Source: Glutamicibacter halophytocola (GTDB taxonomy: Bacteria; Actinomycetota; Actinomycetes; Actinomycetales; Micrococcaceae). Taken from it: a DNA stretch of 64,000 nucleotides. Where the stretch lies: positions 3,162,001 through 3,226,000 of the forward strand of contig NZ_CP012750.1 in the NCBI RefSeq assembly GCF_001302565.1. Reading direction: 5' to 3'. Both the position numbers and the translations under genes were made by a program. The notes beneath the pieces were generated by a model. The model saw nothing but the letters and a program-made list of their open reading frames with translations. It ran no database searches and had not been told where the DNA came from. Positions 1 through 8,355 of the stretch are shown one piece after another (within the stretch, counting starts at the first letter, position 1; every line of letters starts with the position of its first letter).

Positions 1-188
1 ACCCGGGTCAACGATTCGCGCTGTGCAGATTCCGCAGGTCAATGTGCACTAATGCACGGCTTGGCGATCCCAGCCCGTGCCAATCGCGCAAATATTCAAA
101 GACAGTTGCTACAAATGGCAGGGCATGGTCAAAGAATGCCTTGGGACTATCAAATTGCAGATACCCATCGAAATGCGAAAAGGCCACC

Positions 189-536
189 ATGAACCCCCTC
201 AACCAGCAACGTCGAGCGTCCAGACGAATCGCTGCCGCCGTCGCCGCCTCGAGCGTCGCGGTGATCGGCAGTGGCGCAGTCCTCACCACGACGCAGGATG
301 AGGCGTCGACGCAATCACCAACGACTGTGTCAACCACCGATAACAGCAGTGCGAAGAGCTCAACGACGCAAAGCCAGGAGACGACGCAAACTCCGGAAAC
401 CGACACGGATTCAAACGCCGGTTCCGGGTCAAGTTCCGAGTCCACTACGGATTCCCTGGACTCAAGCGCCAATGGCTCCTCACCGGTCTCCCCGGGCACC
501 CGTGGCTCAATCAGTGCAAGATCCTCGGGGTCATAG
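189..536 (+). CDS. Exported Ser/Thr-rich protein, probable remnant of an FMN-binding redox protein
   Basis: The product is 115 residues. A basic N-terminus (QQRRASRR) and a hydrophobic Ala/Val stretch at about residues 12-28 form a signal or anchor segment. The rest, from about residue 30 to the end, is almost entirely Ser, Thr, Asp and Gly and resembles a flexible extracellular linker. The ATG at 189 is preceded by an AAAAGG ribosome-binding site; longer in-frame starts upstream lack one. The gene lies 2 nt before apbE. In related redox operons this position usually holds an exported FMN-binding domain protein with the same signal-plus-linker layout. Here the linker runs into a stop, and no FMN-binding domain follows in any frame. 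Function is therefore unassigned; truncation is an inference. Confidence 0.55.
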   Translation: MNPLNQQRRASRRIAAAVAASSVAVIGSGAVLTTTQDEASTQSPTTVSTTDNSSAKSSTTQSQETTQTPETDTDSNAGSGSSSESTTDSLDSSANGSSPVSPGTRGSISARSSGS

Positions 537-538
537 CC

Positions 539-1474
539 ATGAGTGGCAAAACTACCTGGAAAATCTGGGGTTTGAGCGCGGCGATGACGGTAGAAACTGC
601 TCATCTGCTCAAGCCCGCCAAGGCAATTGTTGATTCGGTCCTTGCCGAGGTCGAATTGGCCAGCAGCAGGTTCCGTCCCGATTCCGAGGTGATGCAGCTG
701 GCTCGAACTGGCGCCAACAACACCAGCATCTCCCCCACACTGGCTCTGCTCATTGACGGCGCCCTGAAAGCAGCGCGCGACAGCGACGGAGACGTTGATC
801 CGCTGTTGGGCGGCGAATTGGCCAATCTGGGCTACGATCGCGATTTCGCCCGGCTGCCTGCAATAACCGCCAAGGGCGTGAGCATCACCCAAGGCCCCCT
901 GCGCCCGATCTTGTGGCCCCTGATCCAGCTGAACGGCACGAAGCTCACGCTGCCCGCCGGCACCGCGCTGGACTTGGGGGCCACGGCCAAAGCCATGGCC
1001 GCTGATCTGGCTGCTGCACGGGTGGCAGAGGAATTGGATACCGCGGCGCTGGTCAGCCTCGGCGGAGACATTGCTACCGCCGGCAACGCCAAGGAACCCT
1101 GGCAGGTGCTCGTTCGGGACACCGATGCCGATCCATGGCAACAGGTCTCGTTGCATTCCGGTTTTGCCATGGCCACCTCCAGTACGCGCAAGCGCCGCTG
1201 GAGCCACCGGGGACTGGCCATGCACCACATTCTTGATCCGGCCTTCGGGCTGCCAGCGCACCGGGTTCATTCCAGCATCACTGTCGCCGCGTCAACCTGC
1301 CTGCAAGCCAATACCTATACGACCGCGGGCATCGTGCGCGGAGCCAAAGCACTGCAATGGCTGGAATCCATGAACCTTCCTGCCCGCCTGGTCGGCCTTG
1401 ATGGCACGGTGCAGGGCACCTCCCGCTGGCCTGCACCGGCCCGCAAGCCAGGGAGCGTGAGCGAGAATGGATGA
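539..1474 (+). CDS. apbE: FAD:protein FMN transferase (ApbE family)
   Basis: ApbE enzymes attach FMN from FAD covalently to Thr/Ser of flavin-carrier proteins. The 311-residue product shows the family landmarks in order: the SRFRPDSE motif near residue 42, LDLGATAKAMAAD near residue 145, LGGDIATAG near residue 178 (metal-binding region), and HHILDP near residue 228. No signal peptide is visible, so the protein is probably cytoplasmic, like many actinobacterial members. It follows the truncated exported protein by 2 nt and overlaps the ferric-reductase-like gene by 8 nt, so it is translated within one operon. The usual substrate of such an operon, an FMN-binding protein, is not intact here, so its current target is unclear. 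Confidence 0.9.
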   Translation: MSGKTTWKIWGLSAAMTVETAHLLKPAKAIVDSVLAEVELASSRFRPDSEVMQLARTGANNTSISPTLALLIDGALKAARDSDGDVDPLLGGELANLGYDRDFARLPAITAKGVSITQGPLRPILWPLIQLNGTKLTLPAGTALDLGATAKAMAADLAAARVAEELDTAALVSLGGDIATAGNAKEPWQVLVRDTDADPWQQVSLHSGFAMATSSTRKRRWSHRGLAMHHILDPAFGLPAHRVHSSITVAASTCLQANTYTTAGIVRGAKALQWLESMNLPARLVGLDGTVQGTSRWPAPARKPGSVSENG

Positions 1475-2036
1475 GTTATTCTGGTCCATCGCGCGCACCA
1501 GCGGCATCATCAGCCTGTGCCTATTGACCGGTTCGCTGCTGCTGGGGATCATGGCCCGTTCGGGAAGGTCCTTCGGTGCCCTATCCCGCTACACCCAAAG
1601 CCTGCTCCACCGAAGTTTTTCGCTTTTGTCAGTGCTCTTTGCCGCGCTGCACGTCATTGCCCTTCTCGCTGATTCCTACGCCCGGGTACACCTGATCGAC
1701 CTGCTCATCCCGTTCTTCGGCGAATACCGGCCATTCTGGCAAGGACTAGGAACTGTCGGGCTGTTGCTGATGCTTGCGGTGTCACTGACCGGGTTACTGC
1801 GCCAGCGCCTGAGCCAGCCGATGTTTCGAGGCATCCACCTCGCTTCCTACCTGTTGTGGCCGATTGCCGTGGCCCACGGGCTGGGCAACGGTTCAGACGC
1901 CGGCGCCGTTTGGTACCGCGTCATCACCGTCGTTTCGATCGCGCTTGTCGCCACCGCCGGCATCTGGCGGCTGACAGCTAACTATGCGGATCATGCATCC
2001 GCCCGCCGACTGGCCCGTGAAGGAGCAAAGCCATGA
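1467..2036 (+). CDS. Ferric-reductase-like transmembrane haem protein
   Basis: This 189-residue integral membrane protein has about six hydrophobic segments. Four histidines sit in two pairs, H48/H62 and H124/H137, spaced 13-14 residues apart on neighbouring helices. That is the pattern expected for two stacked b-type haems in the ferric reductase/cytochrome b superfamily. It has no FAD or NAD domain, so it must get electrons from a partner. The NuoF-like protein and ferredoxin encoded downstream are the obvious candidates. It overlaps apbE by 8 nt and the next gene by an ATGA. The likely role is moving electrons across the cytoplasmic membrane towards an exported flavoprotein or metal; the terminal acceptor is not evident from sequence. 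Confidence 0.8.
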   Translation: MDELFWSIARTSGIISLCLLTGSLLLGIMARSGRSFGALSRYTQSLLHRSFSLLSVLFAALHVIALLADSYARVHLIDLLIPFFGEYRPFWQGLGTVGLLLMLAVSLTGLLRQRLSQPMFRGIHLASYLLWPIAVAHGLGNGSDAGAVWYRVITVVSIALVATAGIWRLTANYADHASARRLAREGAKP

Positions 2037-3271
2037 CCACCACCATCCCCACCATGCACCGCGGTGTCCTTGAAGAACCGCGGTTGCTCGCGGCAGGTCC
2101 CGACGCGCGGTGGACTGAGCATCTTGAATGCTTTGGCCCGCTGCCCCCGACCACTTCTGACCAGCAGATCTTGGCCGAATGGGACGCCTCCGGCTTGGCT
2201 GGCCGCGGTGGCGGCGCTTTCCCCACCGCGCGCAAGATTGCTGCGGTACAGCGCTCCGCCGCTCGCACCCGGCGAGCGCCCGTTGTCATCGGCAATGGTT
2301 CAGAAGGCGAACCGCTGAGCTGCAAGGACCAGCTGCTGCTGGTCCATGCGCCCCATCTGGTGCTCGACGGGCTGCTTCTCACTGCACGAATCCTAGGGGC
2401 CAGCCACAGCTGGCTCGCGGCGAAATCCGGCGTGCATCCCCGCTTGCTTGAAGCACTGGCCGAACGCGGCGAGAACTCTGTGGCATTGCACGCCACGGAT
2501 TCGCATTTCCTGGCAGGGCAAGCCACCGCCGTGATTTCTTCGCTCGAAGGCGGCCCTTCGCTGCCGCGGCATCCTGCAGGGCATTTGAGCGACGCCGGTT
2601 TAGCTGGAGCGCCGACCTTGCTGGTCAACGTGGAAACGTTGGCCCATTTGGCTCTGATCGCCAGATATTCCGCGGCATGGTTCCAGACTGCGGGCACCGC
2701 TGCGGATCCGGGCAGCCGCTTGCTGACTATTCATGACCAGGGCCGCTACCAGGTTCACGAGGTCCACGGTTCGAGCGATCTTTCGCTGGTTCTTGAACAA
2801 CTGCAGATCTCCGCGGCGAATATACAGGCTGTTCTTGTCGGTGGCTATCACGGTCAATGGACCAAGGATCCAAGGATCCAACTAGCCGCCACCAACGATG
2901 TTCACCGCCGCCCGGTGGCCCTGGCGGCCGGGGCCGGAGTCATCGAAGTGTTGCGCCACGATGCCTGCCCCTTGGAGCGGACCTCGCAGATCATTGATTA
3001 TCTGGCACGCTCTTCGGCCCGCCAGTGCGGGCCTTGCCTTCATGGGCTGCCGACCTTGGCCCGCGATTTTCAAGCGCTCGCGCAGCGCCGCGCCAATGCG
3101 CAACTGCCCGAACAGATTCGCCGGCTCGGTGCACTCGTGACCGGCCGGGGCTCGTGCCATCATCCAGATGCCTCGGCGCGCTTGGCCATCAGCGCATTGC
3201 AGGTTTTTGGCGACGAGGTCGCAGCGCACCGCTCTGGCACCTGCCTTCACACCACCCAGGAGCAGCGATGA
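2033..3271 (+). CDS. NuoF-like NADH:acceptor oxidoreductase (FMN and iron-sulfur)
   Basis: The 412-residue protein resembles the NADH-binding subunit of complex I (NuoF/NDUFV1 family). A Gly-rich GRGGGAFPTARK motif near residue 60 and NGSEGEPLSCKD near residue 90 match the FMN/NADH site. The SLBB-like middle section is followed by a C-terminal iron-sulfur region with QCGPCLHG and a later GRGSCHHPD. Canonical NuoF has CGxCxPCR plus one distant Cys; here the first Cys is replaced (SARQCGPC), leaving three visible ligands. It starts in an ATGA overlap with the membrane haem gene and ends in an ATGA overlap with the ferredoxin. It likely passes NADH electrons to the ferredoxin and membrane haems. 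Confidence 0.8.
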   Translation: MTTTIPTMHRGVLEEPRLLAAGPDARWTEHLECFGPLPPTTSDQQILAEWDASGLAGRGGGAFPTARKIAAVQRSAARTRRAPVVIGNGSEGEPLSCKDQLLLVHAPHLVLDGLLLTARILGASHSWLAAKSGVHPRLLEALAERGENSVALHATDSHFLAGQATAVISSLEGGPSLPRHPAGHLSDAGLAGAPTLLVNVETLAHLALIARYSAAWFQTAGTAADPGSRLLTIHDQGRYQVHEVHGSSDLSLVLEQLQISAANIQAVLVGGYHGQWTKDPRIQLAATNDVHRRPVALAAGAGVIEVLRHDACPLERTSQIIDYLARSSARQCGPCLHGLPTLARDFQALAQRRANAQLPEQIRRLGALVTGRGSCHHPDASARLAISALQVFGDEVAAHRSGTCLHTTQEQR

Positions 3272-3516
3272 GCGCAGAACTGAACATCAATTGGACTCGG
3301 TGCCAGGGACGGGGGCTGTGCCTTGAGCTGATGGCCGATTCCCTGGACAGCGACCCGTGGGGTTATCCTCTGCCGCGGGAAGGCCAGGGCACCGATCATG
3401 GCAAGGTCCGGGTGCAGGCCGACCAGCTGGAGGCTGCTCGCGAGGCGGTGAAAATGTGCCCGCTGTCGGCACTGTCCTTGCAAGAGGGCGACAGCGCCTT
3501 GGACGGCCAACGCTGA
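3268..3516 (+). CDS. Small single-cluster ferredoxin
   Basis: This 82-residue protein has Cys at residues 12, 18 and 64, giving C-x5-C with a distant Cys followed by Pro (MCPLSAL). That spacing is typical of the 3Fe-4S (or incomplete 4Fe-4S) ferredoxins common in actinobacteria. The start ATG overlaps the stop of the NuoF-like gene, so the two are translationally coupled. It probably accepts electrons from that protein. It ends the redox operon: 19 nt later the Nudix gene begins with its own promoter. Confidence 0.85.
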   Translation: MSAELNINWTRCQGRGLCLELMADSLDSDPWGYPLPREGQGTDHGKVRVQADQLEAAREAVKMCPLSALSLQEGDSALDGQR

Positions 3517-3522
3517 TCACGC

Positions 3523-3536
3523 CATACTGGTGGACA
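3523..3536 (+). promoter_or_regulatory. Probable -10 box and leaderless start of the Nudix gene
   Basis: CATACT at 3523-3528 is followed by exactly 7 nt and then ATG at 3536. A -10-like hexamer at this distance is the signature of leaderless transcription in actinobacteria. No Shine-Dalgarno sequence precedes the ATG. An in-frame GTG at 3530 would lie inside the spacer, so 3536 is preferred as the start. Confidence 0.5.
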
Positions 3537-4240
3537 TGAGCGAATCAAGTCCCCAGACCGTGCCCGAGGTTCCTATCCGCCGTGCGGCCAGCGTGCTGAT
3601 GCTGCGCGAAAACAATGGCGGCTTCGAGGTCTTTATCCAGCATCGGGTGTCCACCATGGACTTCGCGGCGGGCATGGTCGTGTATCCAGGAGGCCGCGTT
3701 GACCCCAAGGACAGCGCAACGGCAGCCAGCGGACATCTTGGCGAGACGATCATCAGCGCACACTGCAAGCAGTGGGCCGGCACTGCCGTGTGGGACGAAG
3801 GCGAAGCGGCAGCCCCGCAAAAAGCCGGGGAAATCCTGGCAGCCGCCCTGCGCGAGGTGCATGAGGAAACCGGGCTGTCCCTTGAGCCCGGGCAGCTTTT
3901 CCCGTGGGCCAACTGGGTGACTCCCACCGGCTTCCCGCGCCGCTTTGACACCTACTTTTTTGTCGCGGCACTGGCCGCGGGCCAGGAGCCGGCGCACCAA
4001 ACCACCGAGGCTGTGCGATCCCATTGGGCCAAGCCCGAGGAGCTTTTCGCGGCGCTGGAACGCGGCGAGCTGAAGATGATGCGGCCAACCCAGCGCACCT
4101 TGCTTGATGCCATGGCGCTGGGCACCATCGAGCAGATAGCCTCCAGCCGACCGGTCATCAAGGCGGTGCACCCCGATCCGCGCGATTCGCACTCGTCGCA
4201 CCCGGTGCGCTCCACCGAAATCAGCGCTCCGCGATCCTGA
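3536..4240 (+). CDS. Nudix hydrolase (NUDT19/CoA-diphosphatase-like)
   Basis: The 234-residue product has the second half of the Nudix box, AALREVHEETGLSL, near residue 105. The leading Gly-rich part (YPGGRVDPKD) is separated from it by an insertion of roughly 45 residues. That split box is characteristic of the NUDT7/NUDT8/NUDT19 branch, which cleaves CoA and acyl-CoA diphosphates. The glutamates of REVHEE would bind the catalytic metal. The gene faces an acyl-CoA dehydrogenase, ending 7 nt before that gene's 3' end, which fits a role in acyl-CoA metabolism but does not prove it. Substrate assignment is by family resemblance only. Confidence 0.8.
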   Translation: MSESSPQTVPEVPIRRAASVLMLRENNGGFEVFIQHRVSTMDFAAGMVVYPGGRVDPKDSATAASGHLGETIISAHCKQWAGTAVWDEGEAAAPQKAGEILAAALREVHEETGLSLEPGQLFPWANWVTPTGFPRRFDTYFFVAALAAGQEPAHQTTEAVRSHWAKPEELFAALERGELKMMRPTQRTLLDAMALGTIEQIASSRPVIKAVHPDPRDSHSSHPVRSTEISAPRS

Positions 4241-4247
4241 TCGCCGC

Positions 4248-5387
4248 TCAGTCTTCCAGCAGGATCCGTCCCACGATCAGCGACATGATCTCGTTGGTTC
4301 CTTCCAGGATCTGATGCACCCGCAGGTCGCGGAAGATCTTCTCCATGCCGTAGTCCGCCAGGTAGCCGTAGCCTCCGTGCAGCTGGATGGCGCTGTTGGC
4401 GACGTTGAAACCGGCATCGGTGGCGACCTTTTTGGCCATGGCACAAAGCCGCACCGTATCCGGGCTCTTTGCATCCAGGGCACTGGCCGCGCGGCGCAGC
4501 AAAGAACGGGCCGCTTCCAGCTCCATGTCCATGTCGGCCAGCTTGAAAACCAGGGCTTCCTGCTTGGCCAGGGGCCCGCCGAAGGCCTGGCGCTCCTTGA
4601 GGTAGGCGGCCGATTTGTCCAAAGCCAGCTGGCCGCCGCCCAGCGAGCAGGCGGCAATATTCAGCCGTCCGCCATTGAGCGCCTTCATGGCCATGGAGAA
4701 TCCCTGGCCTTCCTCGCCCAGCAGGTTTTCGGCGGGAATGCGCACGCCTTCCATGATGACCTGGCGGGTGGGCTGGGCTTTCCACCCCATCTTCTTTTCA
4801 TTGGCGCCAAAGCCCAGTCCCGGCAGATCGGCGGGGACCAGGAATGCGCTGATCCCCCGGGCTCCGGTATCGGCGGTGCGGGCCATGACGATATACAGTC
4901 CCGAGCTTCCGGCCCCGGAGATGAATTGCTTGACGCCGCTGAGCACATATTCGTCGCCATCCCTGCGGGCGCGGGTGCTCAGTGCCGCGGCGTCGGAGCC
5001 GATGCCCGGTTCGGTCAGGCAATAGGAGCCCAGCTGTTCCATGCTGATCAATTCCGGCAGCCAGGCGGCCCGCTGCTTTTCATTGCCGAAGCTGTCCACC
5101 ATCCACACCACCATGTTGTGAATGGATATGTAGGCGGCCAGCGTGGGGTCCGCCTTGGCCAGCTCTTCAAAGACGAGTACCGCGTCGCTGCGGGTGAGCG
5201 CCGAGCCGCCGTGCTCCTCCGAGGCGTAGATGCCTCCCATGCCCAGTTGGCCGGCTTGGGCGAGCACATCAATGGGGAAATGCTGTTCCTCATCCCATTT
5301 TTGGGCCATCGGTGCGATCTTCGTTTCCGCGAAATCGTGGACCATGCCGATCAGCGACTTCTGGTCTTCGCTTATTTCAAACACCAC
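4248..5387 (-). CDS. Acyl-CoA dehydrogenase, isobutyryl-CoA dehydrogenase-like
   Basis: This 379-residue flavoenzyme has the usual length and motifs of the family: YCLTEPGIGSDAAAL near residue 127 (FAD contact) and a C-terminal LEGTNEIM, where Glu362 is the expected catalytic base. The stretch SIHNMVVWMVDSFG is typical of the ACAD8-like branch acting on isobutyryl-CoA or other short branched acyl-CoAs, so a role in valine degradation is likely. Translation starts at GTG 5387 behind an AAAGGAG ribosome-binding site. The branched-chain oxoacid dehydrogenase that would supply such substrates is encoded far downstream at about 51.9-55.5 kb. It is convergent with the Nudix gene and divergent from the GNAT gene. 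Confidence 0.88.
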   Translation of the reverse strand: MVFEISEDQKSLIGMVHDFAETKIAPMAQKWDEEQHFPIDVLAQAGQLGMGGIYASEEHGGSALTRSDAVLVFEELAKADPTLAAYISIHNMVVWMVDSFGNEKQRAAWLPELISMEQLGSYCLTEPGIGSDAAALSTRARRDGDEYVLSGVKQFISGAGSSGLYIVMARTADTGARGISAFLVPADLPGLGFGANEKKMGWKAQPTRQVIMEGVRIPAENLLGEEGQGFSMAMKALNGGRLNIAACSLGGGQLALDKSAAYLKERQAFGGPLAKQEALVFKLADMDMELEAARSLLRRAASALDAKSPDTVRLCAMAKKVATDAGFNVANSAIQLHGGYGYLADYGMEKIFRDLRVHQILEGTNEIMSLIVGRILLED

Positions 5388-5487
5388 CGGCTCCTTTGCC
5401 CGTTATTGCTCCATGTGAGCACAGTCTATGTGACCCGCGCTACAACTCAAGTTCCGCCGCTTGCCCCGCATCATCACCGCCAGCAAC

Positions 5488-5501
5488 TAGGCTGGCCGGT
5501 A
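5488..5501 (+). promoter_or_regulatory. Probable -10 box and leaderless start of the GNAT gene
   Basis: TAGGCT at 5488-5493 fits the TANNNT -10 pattern and is followed by 7 nt and then ATG at 5501, with no ribosome-binding site between them. The mRNA probably begins at the start codon. Confidence 0.5.
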
Positions 5502-5989
5502 TGCAGATCCGAACAGCCACCGCCGACGACTGGCCGGCCATCTACCCGTTCTACCGCGAAATCATGGCCGATGGGCAGAGCTACGCCTTCCCCGAGGACC
5601 AGAGCATGGACGAGGCCGAACCCTGGTGGATGGAATGCCTGCCGGGGCAGAGCGTGGTCGCGGTGGATGGCGGGAGAATTATCGGTTCGGCCAAGATGGG
5701 GCCCAATAGGCCCGGGCGTGGGGCGCATCTTGCCACGGCGTCCTTCCTGGTGGACCCCGGCTACCGGAACCTCGGCGCCGGCCGGCTGCTGGGCGAGCAT
5801 GTGATCGCCTGGGCCAGGGAACAGCAGTATCGCGGCATCCAGTTCAACGCCGTGGTTGAAACGAATTACGCCGCGGTGCACCTGTGGCAATCGCTGGGAT
5901 TCAGGATCCTGGGCACCGTGCCCGGTGCCTATAACCACCGGGTGCACGGCATGGTGGGCCTGCACCTCATGTTCAAGGAGCTGGCCTAG
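5501..5989 (+). CDS. GNAT-family N-acetyltransferase
   Basis: The 162-residue protein carries the GNAT core. ASFLVDPGYRNLGAGRLLGEHVI near residue 85 includes the acetyl-CoA pyrophosphate loop (R/Q-x-x-G-x-G/A type: RNLGAG). It is followed by NYAAVHLWQSLGFRILGTVPGA, the conserved C-terminal beta-bulge region. Such enzymes acetylate small amines or protein N-termini; the PhnO/phosphinothricin-acetyltransferase-like tail is suggestive only. The stop overlaps the stop of the convergent Lrp-type regulator by 4 nt. Confidence 0.85.
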   Translation: MQIRTATADDWPAIYPFYREIMADGQSYAFPEDQSMDEAEPWWMECLPGQSVVAVDGGRIIGSAKMGPNRPGRGAHLATASFLVDPGYRNLGAGRLLGEHVIAWAREQQYRGIQFNAVVETNYAAVHLWQSLGFRILGTVPGAYNHRVHGMVGLHLMFKELA

Positions 5990-6984
5990 CCGGCCTTGTG
6001 GGTGATGACCTGCCCGGTGGCCGTGGTGTCCGCCCGCAGCATCCATCCCATGCGCTTATGCGTGCGCACCCCCACATCGGAATCGATGATCTGCATCCCC
6101 GGGGCCACCTGCTGCAGGACGCGCTCCACCTCGGCAATCTCCCCCGGGTTGCGCAGCCACAGGGCGAAGGTGAAATTCGAATCCCCGGTGATCGTCGCGC
6201 ACAGCCGCAGGGTGCGCAGGGAACGCAGCTGCCGCACCGCGGCCTCAAGCTGCGTCGGGGGAATGCGCGCATGCCAATGGCAGAAGACCGGATGCCCCGA
6301 GTAGTTCTGGGCCAGCTCGCAGCGCAGCAGCACCGCCCTGGAGTCCAGCAGCTGGCGCAGGTGGCGGGCCGCGGTGCTCGGGTGGATGCCCAGCTCCGCG
6401 GCGATCTGCGCGGCGGGCATCCGCCCGTCCACGGAAAGCAGCCGGCGCAGCTGGTTCTGCTGGGGCACCGGGGAGCCGGCCGGGGCCGCGTTGACCGGAT
6501 TCAGCTCGCGCAGCCGCTGCTGCTGGGCCGGGGAGAGGACATCGAGGCGCCAGTTGCTGCCGGTGGCGTAGAGCCCGGTCATCACCGAGACATGGAGCCG
6601 GGCGATCCCCGGGTCTTCGCGGACCAGCGGCAGGATCTGCCCGGTCAGCTGCGCCCAGTCCCCGGTCAGCACGGTCAGCCGGGCATCCCATGAGCGCGTC
6701 GATTCCTCCACATTGCCCACCTCCGGGATGGCGCACATGCGGGCCAAAACCTCGTTGCGGGCCTGCGGATAGCACTGGATGCTGACAAAGGCGACGGTCC
6801 CGCTGGCCGCGATGGACCCCTGGTGCCCGGTGACCCAGACCTTGCCTTCGCTGTGCAGGCGCTCCCACCGCGCGGCCAGCGTGGTGGGGTGCTGATCCAG
6901 GATGGGGCCGAGTTGGGCCCAGGAAACGCGCGGGAAGATCTGCAGCGCGTGCACCATCTCCAGGTCCGCCTGGGGCAGTTCCAT
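5986..6984 (-). CDS. Lrp/AsnC-family regulator with duplicated domains
   Basis: At 332 residues the protein is about twice the usual Lrp length. It contains two copies of HTH plus ligand-binding (RAM-like) domain. The first HTH is near residues 5-50 (LDQHPTTLAARWERL) and the second near residues 175-220 (AAELGIHPSTAARHLRQLL). Each is followed by an alpha/beta sensor segment (VAFVSIQCYP and VFCHWHARIP). Start ATG 6984 has an AAGGATC ribosome-binding site. It is divergent from an amidohydrolase/MFS operon and most likely controls that operon in response to an amino-acid-like ligand. That target is inferred from arrangement and from the repeated GGCATGC sites between them. Confidence 0.85.
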   Translation of the reverse strand: MELPQADLEMVHALQIFPRVSWAQLGPILDQHPTTLAARWERLHSEGKVWVTGHQGSIAASGTVAFVSIQCYPQARNEVLARMCAIPEVGNVEESTRSWDARLTVLTGDWAQLTGQILPLVREDPGIARLHVSVMTGLYATGSNWRLDVLSPAQQQRLRELNPVNAAPAGSPVPQQNQLRRLLSVDGRMPAAQIAAELGIHPSTAARHLRQLLDSRAVLLRCELAQNYSGHPVFCHWHARIPPTQLEAAVRQLRSLRTLRLCATITGDSNFTFALWLRNPGEIAEVERVLQQVAPGMQIIDSDVGVRTHKRMGWMLRADTTATGQVITHKAG

Positions 6985-7002
6985 GCACGATCCTTCGGTT
7001 TT

Positions 7003-7040
7003 GGCATGCCAATTAACTATTTTCTAAGTTTACGGCATGC
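7003..7040. promoter_or_regulatory. Repeated GGCATGC sites, candidate Lrp-type operator
   Basis: GGCATGC occurs at 7003-7009 and again at 7034-7040, centre to centre 31 bp apart, about three helical turns. They lie in the 111-bp gap between the divergent Lrp-type regulator and the amidohydrolase. The first copy extends to the perfect palindrome GGCATGCC. Evenly phased sites in an AT-richer spacer suit an Lrp oligomer. Binding is inferred. Confidence 0.4.
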
Positions 7041-7095
7041 GGTGAAGTGGATCACATCACGCTGGGTAGACCACCTCAGCAACGAAGGGACCACG

Positions 7096-8346
7096 ATGAC
7101 AGGCACCGCCTCATCCGCAGATCTGACCATATCGCTTCGCGATGACGCGAGCGCCTTGGCCCCGGACATCACCGACCTGCGCCACCGCCTCCACCAGGAA
7201 CCGGAGATCGGGCTCGACCTGCCGCGCACCCAGGAAAAGGTGCTGGCCGCCCTGGAAGGCCTGGGCCTGGAAATCACCACCGGCACCGACACCACCTCGG
7301 TGACCGCAGTGCTGCGCGGCACCGCCGCGCAGGGTTCAGGCCCGCGGCCCACCGTGCTGCTGCGCGGGGACATGGATGGCCTGCCGGTGCAGGAGAAGAC
7401 CGGCGTACCCTTCGCTTCGCAGATCGACGGGGCCATGCATGCCTGTGGCCACGACCTGCACACCGCAATGCTGGTCGGCGGCGCCCAGCTGCTCGCCGCC
7501 CGCCGCGACCAGCTGCCCGGCGACGTGCTGTTCATGTTCCAGCCCGGCGAGGAAGGCTTCGACGGAGCCGGCGTGATGCTGCGCGAAGGGGTGCTCCAGG
7601 CCTCCGGAAGCCACCCGCAGGCCGCCTACGGACTGCACGTCATGAGCGCCATGGCCCAGGGCGGCACCTTCCTTTCGAGAGCCGGGGCCACCATGAGCTC
7701 CTCGGATGCCCTGGTCGTGACCATCCACGGCGCAGGCGGCCACGGCTCGGCCCCCTACGCGGCCAAGGACCCGGTGCCGGTGGCCGCAGAGATCGTCACG
7801 GCACTGCAGGCCATGGTGACCCGCCAATTCGATGTCTTCGACCCGGTGGTGCTCACCGTCGGGGTGCTGCGGGCGGGCACCAAGCGCAATGTGATCCCGG
7901 AGAGCGCCCATCTGGAGGCCACCATCCGCTCCTTCTCGGCGGCCGCCAAGCGGAAGCTCAAGGCCTCGATCCCCACCCTGGTCGAATCCATCGCCGCCGC
8001 CCACGGGCTGTGGGCCACCGCCGAATACATCGAGGAATACCCGCTGACCGTTTCAGATGCCGCCGAGACCTCCTTCGCCCAGTCCAGCGTGCAGGAGCTT
8101 TTCGGGCAGCAGCGCCACCAGGTGCTGGCCAACCCGCTGGCCGGTTCCGAGGACTTCTCCCGGGTGCTGGAGCAGGTGCCCGGCTCCTTCCTGTTCCTCT
8201 CCGCGGTGCCCGAAGGCTCCGACCACGAGCAGGCCGCCTACAACCACTCCCCCTACGCCATCTTCGACGATGCCGTGCTGCCCGACGGCGCCGCCACCTA
8301 CGCACGGCTGGCCATCGACCGCCTGAACCTCGCCGCTTCGAACTAA
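7096..8346 (+). CDS. M20-family amidohydrolase (hippurate hydrolase/aminoacylase-like)
   Basis: The 416-residue product is a zinc-dependent M20D peptidase. Metal-binding motifs appear in order: LLRGDMDGLPVQEKTG near residue 95, AMHACGHDLHTAMLVG near residue 115, QPGEEGFDGAG near residue 150 with the catalytic glutamate, and a C-terminal GSEDFS. The dimerisation lid domain lies in the middle. The start ATG at 7096 has a GAAGGGA ribosome-binding site. Such enzymes release amino acids from N-acyl conjugates. The gene is 9 nt upstream of an MFS transporter and divergent from an Lrp-type regulator. Together these suggest regulated uptake and hydrolysis of an N-acylated amino acid or similar compound. 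Confidence 0.9.
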   Translation: MTGTASSADLTISLRDDASALAPDITDLRHRLHQEPEIGLDLPRTQEKVLAALEGLGLEITTGTDTTSVTAVLRGTAAQGSGPRPTVLLRGDMDGLPVQEKTGVPFASQIDGAMHACGHDLHTAMLVGGAQLLAARRDQLPGDVLFMFQPGEEGFDGAGVMLREGVLQASGSHPQAAYGLHVMSAMAQGGTFLSRAGATMSSSDALVVTIHGAGGHGSAPYAAKDPVPVAAEIVTALQAMVTRQFDVFDPVVLTVGVLRAGTKRNVIPESAHLEATIRSFSAAAKRKLKASIPTLVESIAAAHGLWATAEYIEEYPLTVSDAAETSFAQSSVQELFGQQRHQVLANPLAGSEDFSRVLEQVPGSFLFLSAVPEGSDHEQAAYNHSPYAIFDDAVLPDGAATYARLAIDRLNLAASN

Positions 8347-8355
8347 GGATCCGCC

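Noticed and set aside
8..1270. 420-codon open frame on the minus strand
   Set aside because: It is the mirror of the exported linker and apbE; composition follows the GC-rich antisense pattern and no domain is seen.
4314..5804. 496-codon plus-strand frame over the acyl-CoA dehydrogenase
   Set aside because: Antisense shadow of a well-supported enzyme; low-complexity His/Gln-rich translation.
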